Assembly: GCA_036478975.1 (NCBI GenBank)
Contig: JAZGFA010000102.1
Span: 1-13,731, forward strand
Origin: Robiginitomaculum sp036478975
GTDB taxonomy: Bacteria > Pseudomonadota > Alphaproteobacteria > Caulobacterales > Maricaulaceae
Length of the DNA: 13,731 nucleotides
Direction of reading: 5' to 3'
The position numbers and the translations under genes were made by a program. Shown piece by piece: positions 1-6,578 of the stretch. The notes below the pieces were generated by a model. That model was not told where the DNA came from and ran no database searches. It saw nothing but the letters and a program-made list of their open reading frames with translations. Each line of letters begins with the position of its first letter. The stretch's first letter is position 1.

Positions 1-227
1 CCGCCGCCCATAACCAGAACGCGGCTAGAATCCACGCCCTTAGGCGCAAGCACGGTGAAGCTAGAGCCGGCTTTACCGGTAAAGCCGCTCGCCTTACCTG
101 CCGCCTTAAGGCCACCCTTGCTCGCCGCGTCATAAAGCTTTGCGCCTTCTGACCATTTTGACTTGGGAAGGCCGATAGTAACGGCGGCGCCGGCGGCCGG
201 CACGCTAGAGATGAAACTGACTTTCAT
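1..227 (-). CDS. pepA: Leucyl aminopeptidase (cytosol aminopeptidase), N-terminal part, runs off the window
   Basis: Reading the minus strand from the ATG at 227-225 gives 75 codons without a stop, beginning MKVSFISSVPAAG and ending in SSRVLVMGGG at the window edge. This matches the N-terminal macro-like domain of M17 leucyl aminopeptidases, cytosolic hexameric di-metal enzymes that remove N-terminal residues from peptides. The catalytic C-terminal domain lies outside the window, so no metal ligands can be checked. The start is supported by an AAGGA Shine-Dalgarno sequence a few bases upstream. The gene is divergent from lptF with 128 bases between the two starts. pepA beside lptFG is a common alphaproteobacterial arrangement. 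Identification rests on the N-terminal sequence plus context. Confidence 0.85.
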   Translation of the reverse strand, partial: MKVSFISSVPAAGAAVTIGLPKSKWSEGAKLYDAASKGGLKAAGKASGFTGKAGSSFTVLAPKGVDSSRVLVMGG

Positions 228-277
228 GGGGAATCCTTATTGGGTAATTATTATTGTCACCGTTATGACCCTCGCCG

Positions 278-305
278 TGACGACGCGCAAGATAATTGAT
301 ACTAA
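278..305 (+). promoter_or_regulatory. Possible sigma-70 promoter for the lptF block
   Basis: TACTAA at 300-305 is preceded by TG at 297-298, giving an extended -10 element. TGACGA at 278-283 could serve as a -35 box with a 16-base spacer. A start near 312 would give a leader of about 44 bases before lptF. This is the best candidate in the 128-base divergent gap, but it is a pattern match only. Confidence 0.3.
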
Positions 306-355
306 CCGCGTCAAAAGATTGCCTTTCTCGCCGGCCCGCCTTAGACGGGGTGTCT

Positions 356-1495
356 ATGAGACTCATCGCATCATATTATCGCAAGACAACTTTGGTTCCG
401 CTTATCCTAGCGGTATCGTCCCTGTCGGTTCTCGCCCTGCTAACCCAGAGCCTGTCCACTATTGATCTTATCGTGGAAAACCGCCAATCTGCTTTGACAT
501 TTTTGTACATCACCATATTGGCCCTACCCCAGCTTTTAGCCGTAATTATGCCGATTGCTGTGTTTATTGCCGCGCTCTACGCCCTCAACAAATTGAACCT
601 AGATAGCGAAATGGTCGTGGCGAAAGCCGCCGGCTATGGCCCTTGGCAACTGGCCAGCCCGGTCATTCGTGTGGGCGTTTATGCCCTGATTTTTCACCTT
701 TTGATTGCCCTATTTGTACAACCCCTTGCCCAAAGGCAAATGCGCGCCGCCGTGCTTGACGTGCGCACAGACCTCGCCTCGCAGCTTGTGCGGCCCGGCG
801 AGTTTAACACGCCGGCCCCCGGCTTAACGGTCTACACTTCCGCCGTTTTGCCATCGGGCAGTATGAGCGACATCTTAATTTACGACTCCCGCAATAGCGA
901 GGCGGCCGCCACCTATACGGCCAAGCAAGGCGTCATCAACACTATTGCCGGCAAAGCCAATCTCATCATGCAAAATGGCAATGTTCAATATGCGGACGCC
1001 GATGGGGGAGTGCGTATTATCGGCTTTGACGATTATCAATTCGACCTCTCTGAAGTCATGACGCTAGATTCCACCCTGCGCCTGAAAGCCTCCGACCAGT
1101 ATTTGCATGAGCTGTTTCGCAACGCCCCAAACAATTACGCCCAAAGGCAATTCAAAGAGCGCTACCGCGCCGAAGGCCATATGCGTCTCTCCTCTCCGCT
1201 TTATAATATCGCCCTTGTCATGATTGCCGTAGCGTTTCTGGTGCGCGGAGAATTTCAACGCATGGGCTATGGTCGGCGCATTGCCATGGCCGCCTTTATC
1301 GGTTTTTTCATCCGGCTTGTCGGGTTCTCCGTCGCCTCGGCAGCCGAAAGTGACGGCGCGCTCAACCTTGTGCAATACGCTATTCCGCTTATCACGATTG
1401 CGGTCTGCGCCTTCTTTCTATCGCGCAAGCGCCAATCAAAGGGCCAATTTAGGCACCGCGTTAAAGCCGTATCGATGGACGGGGGGACAGCATAA
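356..1495 (+). CDS. lptF: LPS export ABC transporter permease LptF
   Basis: LptF and LptG form the inner-membrane permease pair of the Lpt machine, which with the ATPase LptB extracts lipopolysaccharide from the inner membrane and passes it to LptC/LptA. The 379-residue protein has the family's layout: three membrane segments near residues 11-31, 50-77 and 102-122, a periplasmic beta-rich domain of about 150 residues, and three more segments near 281-296, 307-326 and 338-356. The reading frame is open from an ATG at 296, but I chose the ATG at 356. It gives the expected short N-terminal tail before the first membrane segment (MRLIASYYRKTTLVP) and has a G-rich stretch just upstream; the extra 20 residues look unlike the family. 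The stop TAA shares one base with the lptG start (TAATG), suggesting translational coupling. LptF is assigned over LptG by gene order and sequence style. Confidence 0.9.
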   Translation: MRLIASYYRKTTLVPLILAVSSLSVLALLTQSLSTIDLIVENRQSALTFLYITILALPQLLAVIMPIAVFIAALYALNKLNLDSEMVVAKAAGYGPWQLASPVIRVGVYALIFHLLIALFVQPLAQRQMRAAVLDVRTDLASQLVRPGEFNTPAPGLTVYTSAVLPSGSMSDILIYDSRNSEAAATYTAKQGVINTIAGKANLIMQNGNVQYADADGGVRIIGFDDYQFDLSEVMTLDSTLRLKASDQYLHELFRNAPNNYAQRQFKERYRAEGHMRLSSPLYNIALVMIAVAFLVRGEFQRMGYGRRIAMAAFIGFFIRLVGFSVASAAESDGALNLVQYAIPLITIAVCAFFLSRKRQSKGQFRHRVKAVSMDGGTA

Positions 1496-2610
1496 TGTTT
1501 TCAACATTAAACCTTTATATTGCTAAACAGTTTTTGCTTGGAATACTCACCGCATTTGTCGTCATTACCGGCGTAATTATTCTGGTTGATTTTGTTGAAA
1601 TATCCCGCAGTGAAGATGGCGTATCCTTTGCAACAGCCTTCGTTTTAACCGCCTTAAAAGCGCCGAAACTGATTGAAGAAACCATTCCATTTGTCGTGCT
1701 TTTTGGGGTTATGAGCGCTCTGTTTAAGCTCAACCGCCGCAGCGAGCTGATTATCATGCGCGCAGCAGGGCTATCGGCATGGCGTTTTCTGATGCCCGGC
1801 TTAATTGTGGCGGGACTTATTGGCGTTTTGTGGGCAAGCGTGCTTAATCCTCTAGCGGTCAAATCCAATGCAAAGTTTGAAAGCAAGTTAACCGCTATTG
1901 GCAAGACCTTGCCGGCCCAGAAAACGGGAGAGGCAACCGGCCAAGAAACCCTGCGCAATATTTGGCTCGCCGAAGGCGGGGCTACAGGCCAAACAAAGAT
2001 TTACGCCAAACGCGCTGACCTTACGGAGCGCACATTGCATGACGCAGTTTTTTACTTATTTCGCTACGATGCAGACAAGGTTGCGGAGTTCACCAATAGG
2101 TTTGACGCTAAAACAGCCATGCTCAGCGATGAAGGCTATTGGGTTTTAACCGATGTTGTTGACACCCCCGCCGATGGCGGTAAAGCCCTGCCCTATGAAA
2201 GCAGCACCCTGCCGACAAATATTACCGGTGACGACTTACGTGAGGCGACCAACTCACGCCCAGACCCGTCCTTTTGGGGGTTAGTGCCAGAGATAAAACG
2301 GCTTAGCGAGGCAGGGTTCTCAGCGACGCCGCTTATCATGAAATTTCACAAATTATTGGCCCTGCCCTTAACGCTCATTGCGATGGCAGTAATTGCCGCC
2401 TGCGCCTCCATGCAGCTAACGCGTCTTGGCGGAGCTTTGCGCCTGATGGTTACCGGCGCAGCCCTTGGCTTTGGGGTGTATTTTGCCAATAATATGGTCA
2501 ATGCTTTTGGCGAGACGGGCTCGCTTCCAGCTATTTTAGCCGCTTGGGCTGTTCCCGCATTTGTACTTCTGGCGGGCCTCGCGCGCCTGACGGCGCTAGA
2601 AGATGGATAA
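1495..2610 (+). CDS. lptG: LPS export ABC transporter permease LptG
   Basis: This is the partner permease of LptF in the LPS export complex. The 371-residue protein repeats the six-segment plan: membrane helices near residues 13-33, 61-80, 98-118, 284-303, 312-332 and 343-365, with a periplasmic domain between helices 3 and 4. The cytoplasmic loop sequence KLNRRSELIIMRAAGLS (about 78-94) is the region that typically contacts the ATPase LptB in this family; LptF has a similar stretch (NLDSEMVVAKAAGY). The ATG at 1495 overlaps the lptF stop by one base and has a GGGGGA ribosome binding site about 9 bases upstream. In many alphaproteobacteria lptD follows directly; here 132 non-coding bases and then surA follow. 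Confidence 0.92.
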   Translation: MFSTLNLYIAKQFLLGILTAFVVITGVIILVDFVEISRSEDGVSFATAFVLTALKAPKLIEETIPFVVLFGVMSALFKLNRRSELIIMRAAGLSAWRFLMPGLIVAGLIGVLWASVLNPLAVKSNAKFESKLTAIGKTLPAQKTGEATGQETLRNIWLAEGGATGQTKIYAKRADLTERTLHDAVFYLFRYDADKVAEFTNRFDAKTAMLSDEGYWVLTDVVDTPADGGKALPYESSTLPTNITGDDLREATNSRPDPSFWGLVPEIKRLSEAGFSATPLIMKFHKLLALPLTLIAMAVIAACASMQLTRLGGALRLMVTGAALGFGVYFANNMVNAFGETGSLPAILAAWAVPAFVLLAGLARLTALEDG

Positions 2611-2644
2611 TTATTAACCTGCCGCCAAACTAAAGCCTTGAAAT

Positions 2645-2672
2645 CACAGTGAATATGACTGTATTCACCGTG
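2645..2672. repeat. Inverted repeat in the lptG-surA gap
   Basis: Two 11-base arms, CACAGTGAATA (2645-2655) and TATTCACCGTG (2662-2672), are inverted copies with a single mismatch that could still pair as G-U in RNA. They are separated by a 6-base loop (TGACTG). No T-run follows, so it is not a normal intrinsic terminator. It could be an operator for a dimeric regulator of surA, an RNA-processing or stabilising hairpin between lptG and surA, or a residue of rearrangement. No second copy was noticed in the window. Confidence 0.6.
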
Positions 2673-2742
2673 CTTTGCGCCATTGCGCCGCTCCATTTTT
2701 TGGCTATTGTGCGCCTAACGAGATTCACATCTGAGAAACATT

Positions 2743-4005
2743 ATGATCGCCTCCTCCATAAAGTCCCATTCTTTGTCCTTGGTTATTGCTTTGCTAGCTA
2801 GCGCCGTATCCTTTGGCGCAAATGCTAACGCCCAAAATGCCCACGGCATTGCCGCTACGGTCAATGAGGACGTCATCACCACCCATGATTTACGCCAGCG
2901 CGTTTTGTTTAACATTATGGCCTCTGGCACTAAGGTGACCGAGGACAGCCTAAAGCGTATGCAAGCCCAAGCCATGCGCGCCCTTGTCGACGAGCGCCTG
3001 CAAATGGGTGAAGCGAAAAAATTCGACCTGTCCATTAGTGACGCAGAAGTTGAGCAATCCGTTGCTCGCCTTGCCCAAAGCAATAATATGAGCATTGAGC
3101 AAATTGCTCAGACCATGGCGAAAATGGGAATTTCCCTCAACACGCTTCGCGACCAAGTGCGCGCCGAAGCCGCTTGGCAGCGCATTATTAATGGCCGCTT
3201 TGGCACGCGTATTCGCATTAGTGATTCCCAAATCGACGAAGCGCTAAACCGCATCACCGCCAATGTCAGCAAGCCTAGCTATTTGGTCTCCGAAATCTTT
3301 ATCGAGGGAACCCCCGAAATTGGCGGCATGGCCGGCGCTATGGAAGGCGCTAAGGCGATGATTACTCAAGCGAACCAAGGCGCGCCGTTTACGGCTCTTG
3401 CACGTCAGTTCTCCTCCTCCGCTACGGCGGCTAAGGGCGGCGATATGGGCTGGATTGGCGAAGGTGAATTGCGCGATGAAATTGACGCTACCATTCAGTC
3501 AATGGAAAAAGGTTCCATATCCGATCCCATTAGCGTTCCTGGCGGAGTTTATATCATCGCCCTGCGCGATAAACGCATTTCCTCATCCGAGACGGTTTAC
3601 AACATCAAACAAATCCGCGTCACCGCAGAAGGCGACGCTGCCATGGCCACGGCGAGAGCCGGCCTTAGCGCCTTACAATTATCGCAAAAATCCTGCGAGG
3701 GTTTAGAAGACGCCGTAAGCTCTATTGCCGGCGCAGAAGCCGCCGATATGGGCGAGGTTAAATCCGCTCAAGTTAGCCCGAAAATTCTAGCGATTTTATC
3801 GGCCACGGATGTTAACGCAATATCGGCTCCAATTGAAGCGTCCGGCGGCATGATGGCGCTGATGGTTTGTGACCGCAAAGTTCAAGGCGCGGGCATTCCT
3901 AGCCGCGACGAAGTTGAAAACCGCCTGATGGATCAGCAACTTGCCCAGCAAGCCAAGCGCTATCTTCGCGATATTCGCCGCTCTGCCACTATCGAATCTC
4001 GCTAG
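2743..4005 (+). CDS. surA: Periplasmic chaperone / peptidyl-prolyl isomerase SurA
   Basis: SurA escorts unfolded outer-membrane proteins across the periplasm towards the BAM complex. Residues 1-30 form a signal peptide: a weakly basic start, a hydrophobic core around 11-22, and likely cleavage after ANA at 28-30. The mature protein opens with GIAATVNEDVITTHDL, the characteristic SurA N-terminal chaperone segment, followed by helices to about 170. One parvulin domain spans roughly 178-278, with the SEIFI strand, FTALARQFS and GGDMGWIGEGEL. Residues about 285-380 look like a second, degenerate parvulin-like domain, and the protein ends in a C-terminal helix. The length of 420 is normal. No strong Shine-Dalgarno precedes the ATG. 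The GTG of pdxA overlaps the stop by one base. Position between the LPS permease genes and pdxA-rsmA fits SurA. Confidence 0.92.
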   Translation: MIASSIKSHSLSLVIALLASAVSFGANANAQNAHGIAATVNEDVITTHDLRQRVLFNIMASGTKVTEDSLKRMQAQAMRALVDERLQMGEAKKFDLSISDAEVEQSVARLAQSNNMSIEQIAQTMAKMGISLNTLRDQVRAEAAWQRIINGRFGTRIRISDSQIDEALNRITANVSKPSYLVSEIFIEGTPEIGGMAGAMEGAKAMITQANQGAPFTALARQFSSSATAAKGGDMGWIGEGELRDEIDATIQSMEKGSISDPISVPGGVYIIALRDKRISSSETVYNIKQIRVTAEGDAAMATARAGLSALQLSQKSCEGLEDAVSSIAGAEAADMGEVKSAQVSPKILAILSATDVNAISAPIEASGGMMALMVCDRKVQGAGIPSRDEVENRLMDQQLAQQAKRYLRDIRRSATIESR

Positions 4006-5054
4006 TGAACCAGAGCCTTCTGCCTATTGCCCCTCCCCTTGTGGTGACGTTAGGCGATCCGGCAGGCATTGGCCTTGAAATCACCGCCAAAGCTTGGGAC
4101 TATTATCGCAATAGCCCAGAGAGCGCGTTCTTTGTCCTCGGTTGCATCCAGAGCGCCCGCCGCGCTAGCCTATCCTTGGACCTGCCCCAGCCGATTGCCA
4201 TTTCTAGCCCCAGTGAAGCGGCAGACATTTTCCCGCGCGCCCTGCCCGTCCTGCCGATTGGCACTTGTGACGCGGTCTTAGGACGGCCATCAGTGGACGC
4301 CGCTGGCCTCGTAATAAAGTCCATAGAAACAGCCACGCAGATGGCCCTAGGCGGTCAGGCGTCGGCCATGGTCACAAACCCGATTGCCAAAAGCGTGCTC
4401 TATCAGGCCGGCTTCACCCATGCGGGCCATACGGAATTTCTTGGCGCATTGACCGAGGGTAAAACCGGCCCCGGCGGATATGCCCCGCAGCCGCGCGGCC
4501 CCGTTATGATGCTGTCCGGCGGCGGATTGCGCGTGGCCCTTGCCACTATCCATATGGCCCTAAGCGCCGTGCCTAGCGCCCTGACGACCCAGCGTATCAT
4601 CCATGTGGGCCAAGTTATGACGCAAGCCCTTAAGCGTGATTTTGGCATAGATAAGCCGCGCATTGCCCTGACCGGATTAAATCCCCATGCCGGCGAAGAC
4701 AGCGCCATGGGGGATGAGGAAGCGCGCATTATCAATCCCGCCGCCCGCGCCCTGCGCGCTATGGGCATAGATATTACCGACGCCCAGCCCGCCGATACGC
4801 TTTTTCACGCCGAGGCGCGCAATGGCTATGACGCCGCGCTCGCCATGTATCACGACCAAGGACTTATCCCGGTCAAGACCCTAGACTTTCACGGCGGCGT
4901 CAATATCACCCTCGGCCTGCCGATTATTCGCACATCACCCGACCACGGCACGGCCTTTGCCATTGCCGGCAAGGGGCTAGCGCGGCCTGACAGCCTGATA
5001 GCGGCGATTAAAACGGCGCGCGATATGGGCGCACATAGGAAATTGACGTCATGA
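4005..5054 (+). CDS. pdxA: 4-hydroxythreonine-4-phosphate dehydrogenase PdxA
   Basis: PdxA performs the NAD-dependent oxidation of 4-phosphohydroxy-L-threonine in the DXP-dependent route to pyridoxal phosphate, releasing 3-amino-2-oxopropyl phosphate after decarboxylation. The 349-residue protein has the family motifs: TLGDPAGIGLEI near the N-terminus, GHTEFLG at 141-147 (substrate-binding His-Thr), and three metal-binding histidines at 183, 228 (LNPHAGE) and 283 (MYHDQG). These fall at a constant offset of 17 from the E. coli ligands 166, 211 and 266 as I recall them. The start is a GTG whose first base is the last base of the surA TAG. There is no clear Shine-Dalgarno, so translation probably depends on ribosomes finishing surA. 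The stop overlaps the rsmA start in an ATGA arrangement. surA-pdxA-rsmA is a classic proteobacterial trio. Confidence 0.96.
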   Translation: MNQSLLPIAPPLVVTLGDPAGIGLEITAKAWDYYRNSPESAFFVLGCIQSARRASLSLDLPQPIAISSPSEAADIFPRALPVLPIGTCDAVLGRPSVDAAGLVIKSIETATQMALGGQASAMVTNPIAKSVLYQAGFTHAGHTEFLGALTEGKTGPGGYAPQPRGPVMMLSGGGLRVALATIHMALSAVPSALTTQRIIHVGQVMTQALKRDFGIDKPRIALTGLNPHAGEDSAMGDEEARIINPAARALRAMGIDITDAQPADTLFHAEARNGYDAALAMYHDQGLIPVKTLDFHGGVNITLGLPIIRTSPDHGTAFAIAGKGLARPDSLIAAIKTARDMGAHRKLTS

Positions 5055-5890
5055 TGTCCGGCCTCCCGCCTTTGCGCGAAGTTATCGCCCGCTATAGGCT
5101 CTCCGCCGATAAAAGCTTTGGCCAGCACTTCCTGCTCGACCCGAATATTACCGATAGAATTGCCCGCGCCGCAGGTCCGCTTGACGGCGTTAATGTGCTT
5201 GAAATTGGCCCCGGCCCCGGCGGGCTGACGCGCTCTTTGCTGAGCGCAGGGGCAAGCCGCGTCACCGTCATAGAAATGGACGAACGCTTTAGCGCCGCGC
5301 TTGAGGACATAAAGGCCGCCAGTGACGGCCGCCTTGATATTATTATGGGCAATGGGCTAAAGATAAATCCGGCGGAGCATAATATCACCCGCATCGCCGC
5401 TAACCTGCCCTATAATGTCGGCACGAAAATGCTCGTTAACTGGCTGACCGTAAACCCAATATTCTGGGACAGGCTTGTGCTGATGTTTCAAAAGGAAGTG
5501 GCCCTGCGCATTATCGCAAAGCCCGGAGATAAGGCCTATGGCCGGCTTGCCATTTTGACAGGCTCCGTCGCCAGCGCCCATATGATTATGGAAGTTCCGG
5601 CCAAATGCTTCACCCCGCCGCCCAAGGTCGATAGCGCGGTGATAAGCCTTGAGCCTTTGCCAGAAGGCGAGCGCTATAGTGATCTAAAAACCCTCTCCCG
5701 CGTTACCCAATGCGCCTTTGGCATGCGCCGTAAAATGCTGCGCCGATCCCTAAGGCCACTGGCAAAAACCGCCGGCATTGAAGTCGAGGCATGGCTAGAG
5801 GCCTGCGAAGTTGACCCGCAAAGACGCCCCGAAACCCTAGAGATAAAACAGTTCCAAGCCCTAGCCAACGTCGTGGCCGGCAAGATTTAG
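5051..5890 (+). CDS. rsmA: 16S rRNA (adenine1518/1519-N6)-dimethyltransferase RsmA (KsgA)
   Basis: RsmA transfers four methyl groups from S-adenosylmethionine to two adjacent adenines in the 3' terminal helix of 16S rRNA, a late check in small-subunit assembly. The 279-residue protein contains FGQHFL (23-28), the SAM-binding loop EIGPGPGGLT (51-60), the acidic end of strand 2 (VIEMDE, 74-79), the catalytic NLPY motif (118-121) and FTPPPKVDSAV (187-197). A small helical C-terminal domain follows, with FGMRRKMLRRSL at 223-234. The ATG at 5051 overlaps the pdxA stop by four bases and has an AGGAAA site upstream; a second ATG directly after it would remove only one residue. The TAG stop at 5888-5890 directly abuts the stop of the convergent gmk gene. 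Confidence 0.96.
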   Translation: MMSGLPPLREVIARYRLSADKSFGQHFLLDPNITDRIARAAGPLDGVNVLEIGPGPGGLTRSLLSAGASRVTVIEMDERFSAALEDIKAASDGRLDIIMGNGLKINPAEHNITRIAANLPYNVGTKMLVNWLTVNPIFWDRLVLMFQKEVALRIIAKPGDKAYGRLAILTGSVASAHMIMEVPAKCFTPPPKVDSAVISLEPLPEGERYSDLKTLSRVTQCAFGMRRKMLRRSLRPLAKTAGIEVEAWLEACEVDPQRRPETLEIKQFQALANVVAGKI

Positions 5891-6574
5891 CTATCCGCCC
5901 TGCACTAAGGCCTTAACGAAGGGGCCAAGCCAAAGCTGGCGTTTACGGCGTAGGCGCTCTGCCGCGATGATGGCGCTAAGTTTAGCGTGGGAGTCTTCAA
6001 CTTCATCATTGACGATGACATAATCATATTCGGCCCAATGGCTGATTTCGCTCTCAGACTTTGCCATGCGTTTGGCGATAACTTCGTCGCTATCTTGGGC
6101 GCGCGTGCGCAGGCGGCGCTCTAGCTCAATTTGGCTTGGCGGCAGGATGAAAATTTTAATCACGTCATCGGCGGCGGCTTGGGTGAGCTGCTGCGCCCCC
6201 TGCCAGTCAATGTCAAAAATAATATCTTGTCCCGCACACAGGGCATCCTCTACGGGGGCAGTCGGCGTGCCATAATAATTATCGAACACTTTTGCATATT
6301 CCAAAAATTGGTCGTCCGCTATCATCGCTTCAAAATCGCTTTTGCTGACAAAGTAATAATCCTCGCCGTGGACTTCGCCCTTGCGCGGACGGCGCGTGGT
6401 GGCGGAAACCGACATTGCTATATTCTCATGGGCTATATCCCCATGGGCTATATCCCCATGGGCGGCAAGCAATTTGCGGGTCAACGTGGTTTTACCGGCC
6501 CCAGACGGGCTAGACAGGACAATCATCAGCCCTCTTCTGGCATTCTGACGACGTGTTGGGTTTTTCTGGGTCAT
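5891..6574 (-). CDS. gmk: Guanylate kinase with a pentapeptide repeat insertion
   Basis: Guanylate kinase phosphorylates GMP (and dGMP) with ATP to give GDP, an essential step in nucleotide supply. The 227-residue protein has the Walker A loop SSPSGAGKTT (21-30), the GMP-binding segment MSVSATTRRPR (54-64), the tyrosine of GEDYYFV (70-76), FDNYYGTP (98-105) and DIDWQGA (121-127). Between the P-loop helix and the GMP-binding segment lies a tandem repeat AHGDI-AHGDI-AHENI (39-53), about ten residues more than the family normally has there. The frame is open upstream into mltG, but the ATG at 6574-6572 fits: it follows the mltG stop after 4 bases and the product begins near the expected MIVLSSPSGAGK. 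It is the last gene of the fab-mltG-gmk run. No terminator precedes the convergent rsmA. Confidence 0.95.
   Translation of the reverse strand: MTQKNPTRRQNARRGLMIVLSSPSGAGKTTLTRKLLAAHGDIAHGDIAHENIAMSVSATTRRPRKGEVHGEDYYFVSKSDFEAMIADDQFLEYAKVFDNYYGTPTAPVEDALCAGQDIIFDIDWQGAQQLTQAAADDVIKIFILPPSQIELERRLRTRAQDSDEVIAKRMAKSESEISHWAEYDYVIVNDEVEDSHAKLSAIIAAERLRRKRQLWLGPFVKALVQGG
6418..6462. repeat. Three-copy 15-base tandem repeat inside gmk
   Basis: The plus-strand unit CTATATCCCCATGGG occurs exactly at 6433-6447 and 6448-6462. A diverged copy with two T-for-C differences (CTATATTCTCATGGG) sits at 6418-6432. The unit length is a multiple of three, so copy-number change would add or remove five residues (AHGDI) without breaking the frame. 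The identical pair looks like the most recent duplication. Confidence 0.95.
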
Positions 6575-6578
6575 ATTA

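Noticed and set aside
256..281. GTCAC/GTGAC inverted repeat between pepA and lptF as an operator
   Set aside because: Only five paired bases with a 16-base loop, which is easily expected by chance.
296..355. Upstream ATG extending lptF by 20 residues
   Set aside because: The added residues are unlike LptF N-termini and overlap the likely promoter; the ATG at 356 gives the normal short tail before the first membrane helix.
6418..6462. Short tandem repeats as a CRISPR-like array
   Set aside because: The units are directly adjacent with no spacers and are translated in frame within gmk.
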